From Thermodesulfovibrio sp. (GTDB lineage Bacteria > Nitrospirota > Thermodesulfovibrionia > Thermodesulfovibrionales > Thermodesulfovibrionaceae): 44,517 nucleotides of DNA. The translations under genes were made by a program, and so were the position numbers. The stretch spans positions 1 through 44,517 of the forward strand of contig DYFF01000008.1 of assembly GCA_020725335.1 (NCBI GenBank), read 5' to 3'. Below are positions 27,166-35,472 of this stretch, in pieces; position 1 is the first letter of the stretch; the number at the start of each line of letters is the position of its first letter. The notes under the pieces were generated by a model. It had not been told where the DNA came from, did not search any database, and was given only the letters and a program-made list of their open reading frames with translations.

Positions 27166-27585
27166 ATGCAGAAAATTTTAGTATGCATTGACGGTTCAGA
27201 AATTTCTGAAAGAATTATAAGTAAAGCTGTAGAAAAAGCAAAAAAAGATGATTCAAAGATTATCGTTTTGTATGTAGTTGAAGATTTTTGCCCGATAGGT
27301 TTGACAGAGGTGGATTGTAATACCATAAGAGAACTTCTTTTCAAAGAAGCAAAAGCTGTAATTGACTCTGCTGTTAATAGCTTTAAATCGCAAGGTATAG
27401 AGGCAACCAGTTTAATAAAAGAAGGAAGACCAGCAGATGTGATAATTGAATTAGCAAAGCAAGAAAAGGTAGATGAAATATTTATTGGTTCTCATGGTAA
27501 ACATGGTGCTAAAAAATTTCTGCAAGGAAGTGTTTCATCAAGAGTAGTAGAATCAGCTCCATGTCCTGTAACAGTTATTAAATAG
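27166..27585 (+). CDS. Universal stress protein A family protein
   Basis: A 139-aa UspA-fold protein: MQKILVCIDGSEISERIISK with the nucleotide-site Asp, and the C-terminal ATP motif IFIGSHGKHGAKKFLQGSVS followed by SRVVESAPCPVTVIK, which points to the ATP-binding subclass. AAGGAGG lies before the ATG. It heads the sigma-54-driven group with the small membrane protein and the YeiH-like transporter, so it is probably a cytoplasmic regulator or sensor of that transporter; this is inference from context. Confidence 0.92.
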   Translation: MQKILVCIDGSEISERIISKAVEKAKKDDSKIIVLYVVEDFCPIGLTEVDCNTIRELLFKEAKAVIDSAVNSFKSQGIEATSLIKEGRPADVIIELAKQEKVDEIFIGSHGKHGAKKFLQGSVSSRVVESAPCPVTVIK

Positions 27586-27627
27586 TTTTTTATAAATTCT
27601 AAACAATAAAAAGAGGAGGGATTAATT

Positions 27628-27801
27628 ATGCAAGAAGAAAAAAAATCAGCAGAATTTCAAGAAAAGGCGCGAGAAACCTTTTCAGCTGAAAGAAGAGAGG
27701 ATTACGCAGTTTTAGTAATAGCAACGATTGTAGTTTTATTGGTATTGTTAGGGGTTATTGATAAGAAACTTATTTCAGCCTTGTATCTTTTCAAATATTA
27801 A
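27628..27801 (+). CDS. Small single-pass membrane protein
   Basis: A 57-aa ORF with AGAGGAGGG before its ATG. Residues 1-28 are polar and charged (MQEEKKSAEFQEKARETFSA); residues about 29-46 form a hydrophobic helix (VLVIATIVVLLVLLGVI), followed by a short tail ending LYLFKY. It lies 42 nt after the Usp gene and 35 nt before the transporter gene, each with its own ribosome site. I do not recognise a family; an accessory subunit of the transporter is the likeliest role. Confidence 0.8.
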   Translation: MQEEKKSAEFQEKARETFSAERREDYAVLVIATIVVLLVLLGVIDKKLISALYLFKY

Positions 27802-27836
27802 AATAACATCAATAATTAAAGAAATGGAGGAAAGCT

Positions 27837-29156
27837 ATGGGTGTAGGTATAGATTTAACAGATGTAAAACAATGGCCAAGAATGTTTTGGGGATTTTTAG
27901 TCTGCCTATTTCTTGCTTGGTTGGTGCTTCAATACGATAACTATGTAATAGGAGATTTACACAGAGGATATAGAGAGGCATCAAAAGTGCTGCAGGGAGT
28001 CAAAGAAGGTAAACCTGCAAAAACCTACGAAGAATATGTAGCAGAAAAGAAAGAATCATATAAAAAAGCTATGGAAAAGTATGAGGCTGGTTTAGAGAAG
28101 AAAAAACCCTCTAAGCCTTTCATTTTAAAACAGAATGACTATGATTACATTATTCAGAATAAGGATATACCAGGGAAGTTCAGTTTTGGTGAAAGAATGA
28201 ATCAATTTCAGTTAACCTATGTGGCTGTATTACTATTGGGTGGAATGTTAATCAGAAACACCATAGGTATACCAAAATTTCTACAACCAGGTACTGTAGC
28301 AGCTCGGCCTTTCATAAAGCCAGGAATCATAATTTTGGGAGCTTACTATATGTGGTCTGATGTTTTAAGGGTTGGAATGATAGGACTTGTCTTGGTCCTG
28401 CTATTTGTTATGGGAGCTGCTATAGCCATTTCAATATGGGGCAAAAGAGCTAAAGCTGATGACGGACTGATGGGACTTATGAGTGCTGGAGTTGGAGTTT
28501 GCGGAGTTTCTGCAGCTGTTGCAGTTGCTCCTGTTGTAAATGCAAAACCAAGAGACTTTTTCTATGCTATTGGTACAATTTTGCTTTTTGGAACATTAGC
28601 GCTTTTCACCTTTCCCTACATAGGAAAACTATTAGGGATGTCTCAACCAGTTTATGGAGCCTGGGTTGGAACTGCTATACTTAATACTGCTCAGCTTGTA
28701 GCTGCTGCTACTTGGTATGGGCATGAAGCTCTTCTTACTGCTAATGTGGTAAACATTGTGAGAATTGGATTTATTCCTATTATTGTTTTGTGGTGTATTT
28801 ATTACTATGTTGTAAGACCAGCAAGGCAGGCAGGTGAAAGCGGTGCTTCTGTAAATACCATTCAGGTCATTAAGGAAAAATTCCCTATATTTATTTTAGG
28901 ATTTTTCATAATGGTTACCCTGAATGAGATGAAATTCTTTTCACCTGATGTAAAGGATTTATTAGGTAGAGATATTGTCAAAATTTTTATGGCAATTGGA
29001 TTTGCAGGCGTAGGACTAAATATAGCTTTTGATGATTTAAGAAAAGCTGGTGGAGTTGCCTTTGTAATAGGGATTGTGGCTGCAACGTTGAAGGCAGTTT
29101 TAGCAGCTTTATTTGTAATGGCACTTGGACCAGGACCATTTATAATTAAGCAGTAA
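27837..29156 (+). CDS. YeiH-family putative anion (sulfate) exporter with charged loop
   Basis: A 439-aa polytopic protein. From about residue 125 on it matches the YeiH/UPF0324 family: GVGVCGVSAAVAVAPVVNAK, LFGTLALFTFPYIGKLLG, YGAWVGTAILNTAQLVAAAT and the C-terminal GVGLNIAFDDLRKAG. Between the first membrane helix (about 15-33) and the second (about 125) lies an unusual stretch of about 85 residues rich in Lys, Glu and Tyr (EYVAEKKESYKKAMEKYEAG), probably helical. Family members are annotated as putative sulfate exporters, but the substrate is not proven. In a sulfur-metabolising anaerobe, sulfite, sulfate or thiosulfate would be plausible. Confidence 0.85.
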   Translation: MGVGIDLTDVKQWPRMFWGFLVCLFLAWLVLQYDNYVIGDLHRGYREASKVLQGVKEGKPAKTYEEYVAEKKESYKKAMEKYEAGLEKKKPSKPFILKQNDYDYIIQNKDIPGKFSFGERMNQFQLTYVAVLLLGGMLIRNTIGIPKFLQPGTVAARPFIKPGIIILGAYYMWSDVLRVGMIGLVLVLLFVMGAAIAISIWGKRAKADDGLMGLMSAGVGVCGVSAAVAVAPVVNAKPRDFFYAIGTILLFGTLALFTFPYIGKLLGMSQPVYGAWVGTAILNTAQLVAAATWYGHEALLTANVVNIVRIGFIPIIVLWCIYYYVVRPARQAGESGASVNTIQVIKEKFPIFILGFFIMVTLNEMKFFSPDVKDLLGRDIVKIFMAIGFAGVGLNIAFDDLRKAGGVAFVIGIVAATLKAVLAALFVMALGPGPFIIKQ

Positions 29157-29165
29157 AGAGTCTCG

Positions 29166-29195
29166 CAGGGGAGTGAATGCGATTTCTCTCCCCTG
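29166..29195 (+). terminator. Probable terminator after the transporter gene
   Basis: CAGGGGAG (29166-29173) pairs with CTCCCCTG (29188-29195) around a 14-nt loop, followed by TCTTATTA. The tail is weak in T, so termination may be partial and allow read-through into the next stress-protein gene. Confidence 0.5.
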
Positions 29196-29248
29196 TCTTA
29201 TTACAAGTTCTATGTTAAAATAAATAAAAATCTATAAAGGTAAATATT

Positions 29249-29701
29249 TTGAAAAAGATACTTGTCTGCACAGACGGAGAAAAACACAGTCAAAAAGCAG
29301 AAGACCTCAGCATAAAGTTCGCAAAAAATTTTAATGTAGAATTAGTATGCCTATATGTAGTTGATGCTTATCCTAAGAAATTTACTGATGAAATTTATGC
29401 TGTAAATAGAGAAGAATGCAGAAGATATCTTGATAATTCTCTTACACTGGAAGGGCTAAAAGCTTTTGAACATTTTATGGATAAAGCAAAAAAATTTAAT
29501 ATATTGGTTACAACAAAATTAAGGTATGGATTACCATACGACGAGATAATGAATGAAATAAGAGAGGGAGGCTACGATCTGCTAATAATGGGCATAAAAC
29601 GATATAGAAGTTTTCTTGACAGAATTCGCTCTTTTTGTTTACCAAAAAAAGTTTTTGAAAACTCACCAATTCCAGTACTTTTTGCTATTTCTGATGAATA
29701 A
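29249..29701 (+). CDS. Second universal stress protein family protein, TTG start
   Basis: A 150-aa protein with the Usp start KKILVCTDGEKHSQKAEDLS and the ending ENSPIPVLFAISDE. The ATP-binding G-x2-G-x9-G(S/T) motif is degenerate (MGIKRYRSFLDRIRSFCL), so it probably does not bind ATP like the first Usp. The TTG at 29249 follows AAAGG and begins at the conserved Lys-Lys-Ile-Leu-Val; no ATG fits. It overlaps the next gene by 8 nt. Confidence 0.8.
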   Translation: MKKILVCTDGEKHSQKAEDLSIKFAKNFNVELVCLYVVDAYPKKFTDEIYAVNREECRRYLDNSLTLEGLKAFEHFMDKAKKFNILVTTKLRYGLPYDEIMNEIREGGYDLLIMGIKRYRSFLDRIRSFCLPKKVFENSPIPVLFAISDE

Positions 29702-30263
29702 CAAAGTCTCTTTTACCGTCCCAGTTTCAGCTAAAGCTATTTATGAAGTTATAACCGATTTAGATTTACTTTTTAGATTAAATATTCAGTGGCATATAAA
29801 AAATCATAATTTTAGTAAACCTATAATCAAGGGATCTAATTATTCAGTTCGTGTGAATTATGACAGGACAGATAAAGAACTTGAGCATAATGTTGAAGTA
29901 TTAGATTTAATCGAAAATTCCCTTATGATAATAGATTTAAAAGGAGCAAAGGAAAGAAAAATTATATTTAAATTGGAAGGGATTGGAGACAGACATACTA
30001 CTTTTACATTAGAAGAACAGACAGATGAACCGCTTAGTAAAGAAGAAATTATGGAGCTTAATTTATGGGCTAAGAGTATAGTTAATTATGCTATGATAAA
30101 ACAAAGCAGAAAGATAACTTCTCGTATTTGGAAATTTATTCTTGATAAAATCTGGTTAAAGCTTAGCCCTACGGGGAGGAGAGTAGTCTTTTTTATTATC
30201 ATCTCAGAAATTTTTGCTCTGCTTTTCTTTATTATGTTAGTTATTTATTTTTTATTTACTTAA
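29694..30263 (+). CDS. START/SRPBCC-like domain protein with C-terminal membrane anchor
   Basis: A 189-aa protein starting MNNKVSFTVPVSAKAIYEVI, like polyketide-cyclase/SRPBCC hydrophobic-pocket proteins (about residues 1-140), followed by a strongly hydrophobic helix at about 165-188 (VVFFIIISEIFALLFFIMLV). I chose the ATG at 29694, which overlaps the Usp stop (ATGAATAA) and begins at the conserved strand. The ligand is unknown. Coupling to a Usp gene suggests a membrane-bound stress or lipid-sensing role, but that is a guess. Confidence 0.7.
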   Translation: MNNKVSFTVPVSAKAIYEVITDLDLLFRLNIQWHIKNHNFSKPIIKGSNYSVRVNYDRTDKELEHNVEVLDLIENSLMIIDLKGAKERKIIFKLEGIGDRHTTFTLEEQTDEPLSKEEIMELNLWAKSIVNYAMIKQSRKITSRIWKFILDKIWLKLSPTGRRVVFFIIISEIFALLFFIMLVIYFLFT

Positions 30264-30268
30264 GAAAA

Positions 30269-30300
30269 AAAGTGTTGGAGGGATATCCCTCCAACACTTT
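30269..30300. terminator. Bidirectional terminator between the SRPBCC gene and ndk
   Basis: A 32-bp perfect palindrome: AAAGTGTTGGAGGGAT and its complement meet with no unpaired loop. It is flanked on the left by A-rich sequence, which becomes a T-run for minus-strand transcripts from ndk, and ends in TTT on the plus strand. Confidence 0.9.
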
Positions 30301-30330
30301 CATAAATAATAAAAAGAATACTCTAAACTT

Positions 30331-30747
30331 TTATAGTATTTCTAAGGCAGAAAAGAAATAGGGAATCTCATAGGCTGCTGATTGAGGTGAGTCAGAACCA
30401 TGAACTGCATTTCTTTCAATATTTTCGGCGAAATCCTTTCTTATAGTTCCCTCCTCTGCTTGAGCAGGATTAGTTGCTCCCATAATTTTCCTAACCCTTG
30501 AAATTGCATCTTCACCTTCTAATACCATGACTACTATCGGTCCTTCAGACATAAAATCAGTAAGAGATTCATAGAACGGCCTATCCTTATGTACTATGTA
30601 AAATCCCTTTGCTTCCTCTTTGTCCATTTTGATCTTTTTTAGTGCGGCTACTCTTAAACCGTTTCTTTCAAATCGAGAGATTATTTCACCAATTATGTTT
30701 TTACTAACTGCATCTGGTTTAATAATAACGAGCGTTTTTTCAATCAT
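30331..30747 (-). CDS. ndk: Nucleoside diphosphate kinase
   Basis: A 138-aa kinase that balances nucleoside triphosphates. The start [20 protein letters not shown] and the catalytic His in [16 protein letters not shown] are diagnostic. It overlaps mdh by 4 nt and is the last gene of the etf operon, before the bidirectional terminator. Confidence 0.97.
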   Translation of the reverse strand: MIEKTLVIIKPDAVSKNIIGEIISRFERNGLRVAALKKIKMDKEEAKGFYIVHKDRPFYESLTDFMSEGPIVVMVLEGEDAISRVRKIMGATNPAQAEEGTIRKDFAENIERNAVHGSDSPQSAAYEIPYFFSALEIL

Positions 30748-31682
30748 ATCTTTCCTTCCTCCTTGAGAATTTTTATCATGCCTTTCACCTCTTCAGTAGA
30801 GTTATTAAAGGCTTTCCTTTCATCCTCGGTAAGTTCAACTTCGATTATTCTTTCAAGACCCTGTTTCCCTAAAACTACAGGAACGCCATTAAAGACATCC
30901 CTTGCTCCGTATTCTCCATCAAGATAAACAGAACAAGGTAGCACTCTCTTTTCATCAAGAAGAATAGCTTTAATCATTTCAAAGGTTGATTGTGCTGGTG
31001 CATAATAGGCAGAGCCTGTCTTGAGCAAAGCTACTATTTCTGCACCACCCTCCCTTGTTCTGGTTACGAGAGCTTCTATTTTTTCCTTTGAAAGCCATTT
31101 TGAAAGTGGTATTCCCTTGACCGTAGTAAATCTTACAAGGGGAACCATATATAAACCGTGCCCTCCTAAGACAAGAGTTTCAATATCTTTTGGAGAAACG
31201 CCAAGTTCCATTGAAATAAATGTTTTAAATCTTGAAGAATCAAGAATACCACCCATACCAAGAACCCTTTGTCTTGTAACCTTAGATACAGCAAGTGTTA
31301 CATAAGACATTACATCCATGGGATTAGTAACTACAATATAGATGGCATCTGGGCATTGAGGAGCAATTTTCTTTACGATTCCTCCAACAATATCTGCATT
31401 AGCCATAAGTAAGTCTTTTCTTCTCATACCTGGCTTTCTCGCAAGTCCTGCAGTAATCACTATTATGTCAGAACCTGCAAGGTCATCAAGATTATTTGTA
31501 CCTACAACACTGCTTTTTACTCCAAGTACTGCTGTGTTTTGAAGAATATCAAGAGCCTTCCCCTGAGGCATGCCTTCAACAATATCAAAAAGTACCACAT
31601 CAGCAAGCCCGCTGTTTGTCACAAAGAGAGCAAGTGTTGCTCCTACATTTCCAGCACCTACAATAGCTACTTTTTTTCTCAT
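30744..31682 (-). CDS. mdh: Malate dehydrogenase (LDH-like type)
   Basis: A 312-aa NAD-dependent dehydrogenase: [20 protein letters not shown] (Rossmann), the substrate loop [17 protein letters not shown] with the Arg pair of malate enzymes, VTNPMDVM, and the catalytic His in VLGGHG. It is the LDH-like MDH found in thermophiles and many anaerobes. It overlaps fabD and ndk by 4 nt each. Confidence 0.95.
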   Translation of the reverse strand: MRKKVAIVGAGNVGATLALFVTNSGLADVVLFDIVEGMPQGKALDILQNTAVLGVKSSVVGTNNLDDLAGSDIIVITAGLARKPGMRRKDLLMANADIVGGIVKKIAPQCPDAIYIVVTNPMDVMSYVTLAVSKVTRQRVLGMGGILDSSRFKTFISMELGVSPKDIETLVLGGHGLYMVPLVRFTTVKGIPLSKWLSKEKIEALVTRTREGGAEIVALLKTGSAYYAPAQSTFEMIKAILLDEKRVLPCSVYLDGEYGARDVFNGVPVVLGKQGLERIIEVELTEDERKAFNNSTEEVKGMIKILKEEGKI

Positions 31683-32593
31683 TTTATCTCCTCCTTAAGT
31701 TTTTCCAAATCTTCTAATTTTTCTACATTGAAAACTTTTACACTTCCGTCTATTCTTTTGATAAGTCCAGAGAGAACCTTGCCAGGCCCTATTTCAATAA
31801 ACGTATCAACGCCTTTTGTAATCATGTATTTTACACAATCTTGCCATCTTACAGGCATGTATAGTTGACTTATTAAAGCATCAACTATTTCATGGGAAGT
31901 ATTCTTCTCTTTAGCATCGAAGTTACTTATTATAGGTATCTTTGGTTCTTTGAAAGTATAGCTCTTTAAAAACTTACTAAATTTGTCTGAAGCCTCTTTC
32001 ATAAGTTTGCAATGAGAAGGGATGCTTACTTGAAGCTGAACAACTTTCTTTGCACCTCTTTCTTTTGCAATCTCTGCTGCTTTAAGCACACCTTGAGCTT
32101 CTCCAGCAATAACTATCTGTCCAGGACAATTTAGATTAGCCAGATCTACATAAAAGTTTGTAATACTCTCGCAAATCCCTTTTACTGTTTCTTCATCAAG
32201 ACCTAAAACCGCAGCCATACTCCCTTTTCCTTCAGGTTGAGCTGTCTGCATCAATTCTCCGCGTTTTCTTACTATACTTATTGCATCACTAAAAGAAATA
32301 ACCTCTGCTGCCAAGCATGCTGTATACTCACCAAGAGAATGACCAGCTACATAGGTAGGCGAAATTCCTAATTTCTGTACCTCTATAAGGAGAGAATAAG
32401 AAACAGTTAATATAGCTGGCTGAGTATTTTCTGTTTTATTTAATTCACTTTCAGGCCCTTCAAAACATAAATCGGCAATATTAAAACCTAAAACCTCGCT
32501 TGCCTCCTTAAATATTTTCTCTTCTCTATCATAAACGCTCTTACCCATTCCCACATATTGTGAACCCTGTCCTGGAAAAATAAAAGCTATCAT
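31679..32593 (-). CDS. fabD: Malonyl-CoA:ACP transacylase
   Basis: A 304-aa enzyme that loads malonyl groups onto acyl carrier protein for fatty acid synthesis. FIFPGQGSQYVGMGKSV, the catalytic Ser in GHSLGEYTACLAA and the His in IPSHCKLM are visible. It is set between etfA and mdh by 4-nt overlaps, away from any fab cluster. Confidence 0.95.
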   Translation of the reverse strand: MIAFIFPGQGSQYVGMGKSVYDREEKIFKEASEVLGFNIADLCFEGPESELNKTENTQPAILTVSYSLLIEVQKLGISPTYVAGHSLGEYTACLAAEVISFSDAISIVRKRGELMQTAQPEGKGSMAAVLGLDEETVKGICESITNFYVDLANLNCPGQIVIAGEAQGVLKAAEIAKERGAKKVVQLQVSIPSHCKLMKEASDKFSKFLKSYTFKEPKIPIISNFDAKEKNTSHEIVDALISQLYMPVRWQDCVKYMITKGVDTFIEIGPGKVLSGLIKRIDGSVKVFNVEKLEDLEKLKEEIK

Positions 32594-33771
32594 TCAGAGA
32601 CTCCTTCCTGTAACTTCTTTATCATTAGAGGAAGTATTATCTTCAGGTCACCTACTATGCCATAGGTTGCTACATTAAAAATTGGAGCGTTTGGATCTTT
32701 ATTTATAGCAACAATTATGTCACTTGACTGCATTCCCACAAGATGTTGCACAGCACCAGAAATCCCACAGGCAATATAAAGTTTTGGGCAAACTGTTTTG
32801 CCTGTTTGACCAACCTGATGGGCATAGGGTATCCATCCTTCATCAACAGCTGCACGGGATGCTCCCACTGTGCCACCTAAAAGTGAAGCAAGCTCCCAAA
32901 GTATACTAAAGGCTTCAGGAGAGCCAAGTCCTCTACCACCTGATACAATTACTTTTGCATCCTGAAGATTAACTTTACAGAAAGAAGTATCCTCAACTCT
33001 CTCAAGCACCTTTATCCTTCCTTTTAGTTTTAAAGGTGAAATGTTTATAATCTCTCCTGTTCTATCAGATTTATATTCACCTCTTTTCATAACACGCGGC
33101 CTTACTGTTGCTATCTGAGGACGACTGGTTGGGGATACTATTGTTGCCATAATGTTACCACCAAAGGCTGGACGAATCTGAAGCAAATTACCCGTCTCCC
33201 TGTCTATCTCAAGTCCTGTACAGTCCGCAGTTAACCCAACCTTCAATCTTGCTGCAACTCTTGGGATAAAAGAACGCCCGATTGCTGTGGCTCCTGCAAG
33301 AAGTATTTCAGGTTTATACTGTTCAATCAGATTAATAAGTGTCTTTGAATAAAGTTCATCATCAAGATAGGTATAATCTTGAGAATTTACATAATAAACC
33401 TTGTCAGCACCCCATTTTATCAACTCTTCAACCTCATCAGAAGGACCAAAAAGTACAGCACAAAGTTCACTTTTAAGCTCATCGGCAAGTTTTCTACCTA
33501 TTCCAAGAAGTTCATAGGCAACAGAAGCAATCTTACCCCTGGACTGCTCTGCAAAAATCCATACTCCCTTGAATTCTTCTGCCTTTGTCCCTTCTTTTCC
33601 TCTCTCATCAATAATAGCATTCTCAGGACAAGACTCAACACAGGCACCACAAAGAGTACATGCTTCAGTTATAAATGCCTTATCCTCTTTTATAATTATT
33701 GCTGCGAAAGGACAAACACTTACACAAGTTCCACAACCTGTGCATTTTTCTATGTCAATTCTTATAAGCAT
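32590..33771 (-). CDS. etfA: Electron transfer flavoprotein alpha subunit with N-terminal 2[4Fe-4S] domain
   Basis: A 393-aa EtfA with a fused ferredoxin-like domain (residues 1-60; C10/C13/C16/C20 in KCTGCGTCVSVCP and a second set in ACTLCGACVESCP). The FAD domain contains VSGGRGLGSPEAF, GASRAAVDEGWIP and the QVGQTGKTVCPKLYIACGIS stretch. Ferredoxin-fused EtfA occurs in electron-bifurcating complexes such as CarDE and Ldh-Etf, which couple NADH oxidation to ferredoxin reduction or the reverse. No partner dehydrogenase is adjacent. It overlaps etfB by 10 nt. Confidence 0.93.
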   Translation of the reverse strand: MLIRIDIEKCTGCGTCVSVCPFAAIIIKEDKAFITEACTLCGACVESCPENAIIDERGKEGTKAEEFKGVWIFAEQSRGKIASVAYELLGIGRKLADELKSELCAVLFGPSDEVEELIKWGADKVYYVNSQDYTYLDDELYSKTLINLIEQYKPEILLAGATAIGRSFIPRVAARLKVGLTADCTGLEIDRETGNLLQIRPAFGGNIMATIVSPTSRPQIATVRPRVMKRGEYKSDRTGEIINISPLKLKGRIKVLERVEDTSFCKVNLQDAKVIVSGGRGLGSPEAFSILWELASLLGGTVGASRAAVDEGWIPYAHQVGQTGKTVCPKLYIACGISGAVQHLVGMQSSDIIVAINKDPNAPIFNVATYGIVGDLKIILPLMIKKLQEGVSE

Positions 33772-34544
33772 CTCAACCTCCTTAACTCACGAATAAGAGT
33801 TTCAACCTGCTCTTCAGGTGTTCCGTCAAGAATCCTTCTTTCTCCACGCGGTGGAGGAGCAAATATATTTTTCACCATCGTAGGTGAACCTTTAAGCCCG
33901 ATGTTTTCTTCCTCTGCCTCTATATCATCGGCATTCCATCTTGGAATATTTGCCTTTTTAGCTGCCATTTTTCCCCTAATTGATGGAGGTCTTGGTGTAT
34001 TAAGTTCCTTAACAACCGTTATCAATGCAGGCAAAGTTAAAGCAATTTTCTCATAGCAGTCATCCATTAGTCTTTCAATGACCATTTCAGAATCACTGAC
34101 ACTATCAATGCTTCTTACATAAGAAACGTGGGGAATATCTAAAAATTCTGCCATTTCAGGTCCTACCTGTGCAGTATCTCCGTCAATTGCCTGTTTACCA
34201 CATATTATTAGGTCAAACCCCAGCTTTTTAGCTGCCTTTGAAAGTGTATATGCTGTTGCCCAGGTATCAGCACCTGCAAAGCGTTTATCTGTAAGTAAAA
34301 TAGCATCATCTACTCCCATTGAAATTGCTTCTCTTAGCACTTCTTCAGCCTGAGGGGGTCCCATTGTTATAACTGTAACCTTACCTCCCACCTTATCTTT
34401 TAACTGAAGCCCTGCTTCGACTGCGTGAAGGTCATAGGGGTTCATGATGCTCGGAACTCCTTCTCTTATAAGTGTATTTGTTTTCGGATCAATTCTAACT
34501 TCTGTTACATCTGGAACTTGTTTAACGCAAACGATAATATTCAT
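33762..34544 (-). CDS. etfB: Electron transfer flavoprotein beta subunit
   Basis: A 260-aa EtfB, starting NIIVCVKQVPDVTEVRIDP. The flavin/nucleotide motif CGKQAIDGDTAQVGPEMAEF and the MNPYDLHAVEAGLQLKD stretch match bifurcating-type EtfB, in which this subunit binds FAD in place of AMP. It is the first gene of the etfB-etfA-fabD-mdh-ndk operon, behind a good promoter. Confidence 0.94.
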   Translation of the reverse strand: MNIIVCVKQVPDVTEVRIDPKTNTLIREGVPSIMNPYDLHAVEAGLQLKDKVGGKVTVITMGPPQAEEVLREAISMGVDDAILLTDKRFAGADTWATAYTLSKAAKKLGFDLIICGKQAIDGDTAQVGPEMAEFLDIPHVSYVRSIDSVSDSEMVIERLMDDCYEKIALTLPALITVVKELNTPRPPSIRGKMAAKKANIPRWNADDIEAEEENIGLKGSPTMVKNIFAPPPRGERRILDGTPEEQVETLIRELRRLRCL

Positions 34545-34579
34545 TTTATCCTCCCAACAAGGTTAAAACTCAAAAGTTA

Positions 34580-34609
34580 ATTATACCTCAATTTTTAAAA
34601 TGCTATCAA
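34580..34609 (-). promoter_or_regulatory. Promoter of the etfB operon
   Basis: On the minus strand TTGATA (34609-34604), an 18-bp spacer and TATAAT (34585-34580) give a strong housekeeping promoter about 36 nt before the etfB ATG. Confidence 0.65.
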
Positions 34610-34646
34610 ATTAACTTATTTATACGGAAAGGCTATTTTTTTGAGA

Positions 34647-35222
34647 TTATTCTGACATTCTTTGATTGAAATAAGCATCAGGTCGAGTCACATTTGTGGT
34701 AAAGGTATTAAACCACAAGGGAAAATTAGCAAAAGTATAAATATATTTAAAGAATTCATCTCTAAAGTTGTCACTAAAATAATCTGAAGTTAGATTATTT
34801 CGAATATCCTCTAATCTCCAGAAAGCTAATTCTTCTATTTCCTTTTTATTAAAATTAAAGGGGCCATCATGAATTGTCCAGTATGTATATACAAGTTCGC
34901 TTTCATATTGGTTTGAATGAATATATGTATAGAGAAAGTTTAATTTTTCCAAAGTTATACCTAATTCTTCAATCGCTTCTCTTTTAACGGCAGTAATTAT
35001 ATCTTCTCCAGGCATAACATGTCCACCTACAGATGTATCCCATTTCCCTGGTGCAACATCTTTATTTAAAGCTCTTTTTTGAAGTAAGATTTCACCTTTT
35101 GAATTAAATACTAAAACATGTACGACTTTATGTAGCATTGAAGGATTTCCATGAATGATACTTCTTGGTGCTATTGATATAACCTTGCCTTCCCTGTCCA
35201 CAATCTCAAGAAATTCTTCCAT
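34647..35222 (-). CDS. Nudix hydrolase
   Basis: A 191-aa Nudix protein. The box GGHVMPGEDIITAVKREAIE followed by ELGI fits GX5EX7REUXEEXGU with the usual spacing. The start MEEFLEIVDREGKVI and HVLVFNSKGEILLQKR resemble the YfcD/isopentenyl-diphosphate-isomerase-like group, whose substrates are uncertain. I chose the ATG at 35222, which has AGAGG upstream, over an ATG at 35237 without a ribosome site. It begins 29 nt after the tRNA-Leu gene on the same strand, so both may share a transcript. Confidence 0.85.
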   Translation of the reverse strand: MEEFLEIVDREGKVISIAPRSIIHGNPSMLHKVVHVLVFNSKGEILLQKRALNKDVAPGKWDTSVGGHVMPGEDIITAVKREAIEELGITLEKLNFLYTYIHSNQYESELVYTYWTIHDGPFNFNKKEIEELAFWRLEDIRNNLTSDYFSDNFRDEFFKYIYTFANFPLWFNTFTTNVTRPDAYFNQRMSE

Positions 35223-35251
35223 TCTACCTCTGTCCATCAAGAGATTCTAAA

Positions 35252-35335
35252 TGCCGGTGGTGGGATTTGAACCCACACGGGATTGCTCCCAGCGGATTTT
35301 GAGTCCGCCGCGTCTGCCGTTCCACCACACCGGCA
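35252..35335 (-). tRNA. tRNA-Leu(CAA)
   Basis: An 84-nt class II tRNA on the minus strand: acceptor TGCCGGT pairs with ACCGGCA, the anticodon loop is CTCAAAA with anticodon CAA, a long variable arm is present, and the T-loop is TTCAAAT. The 3' CCA is not encoded. Confidence 0.95.
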
Positions 35336-35400
35336 ACAAGAAAACAATATCATAAAAAATTATAAAAAATCAATGGGTTATAAGTGGCTAAAAATAACTC

Positions 35401-35429
35401 TTGACAAATTTTGAAAAAAATGGTAAAAA
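35401..35429 (+). promoter_or_regulatory. Promoter of the hdr-mvh operon
   Basis: A perfect TTGACA (35401-35406), a 17-bp spacer and TAAAAA (35424-35429) with TGG as an extended -10. The predicted start is near 35436, giving a 37-nt leader with AAAGGAGGG before hdrA. Confidence 0.7.
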
Positions 35430-35472
35430 GGTTAAACCACTAATTTAAAATCCATTCAAAGGAGGGTCTAAA

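Noticed and set aside
34647-35222. Nudix protein as a true isopentenyl-diphosphate isomerase
   Set aside because: It has a canonical Nudix box and the YfcD-like look of a hydrolase; the organism also has the MEP pathway (ispG), for which an isomerase is not required.
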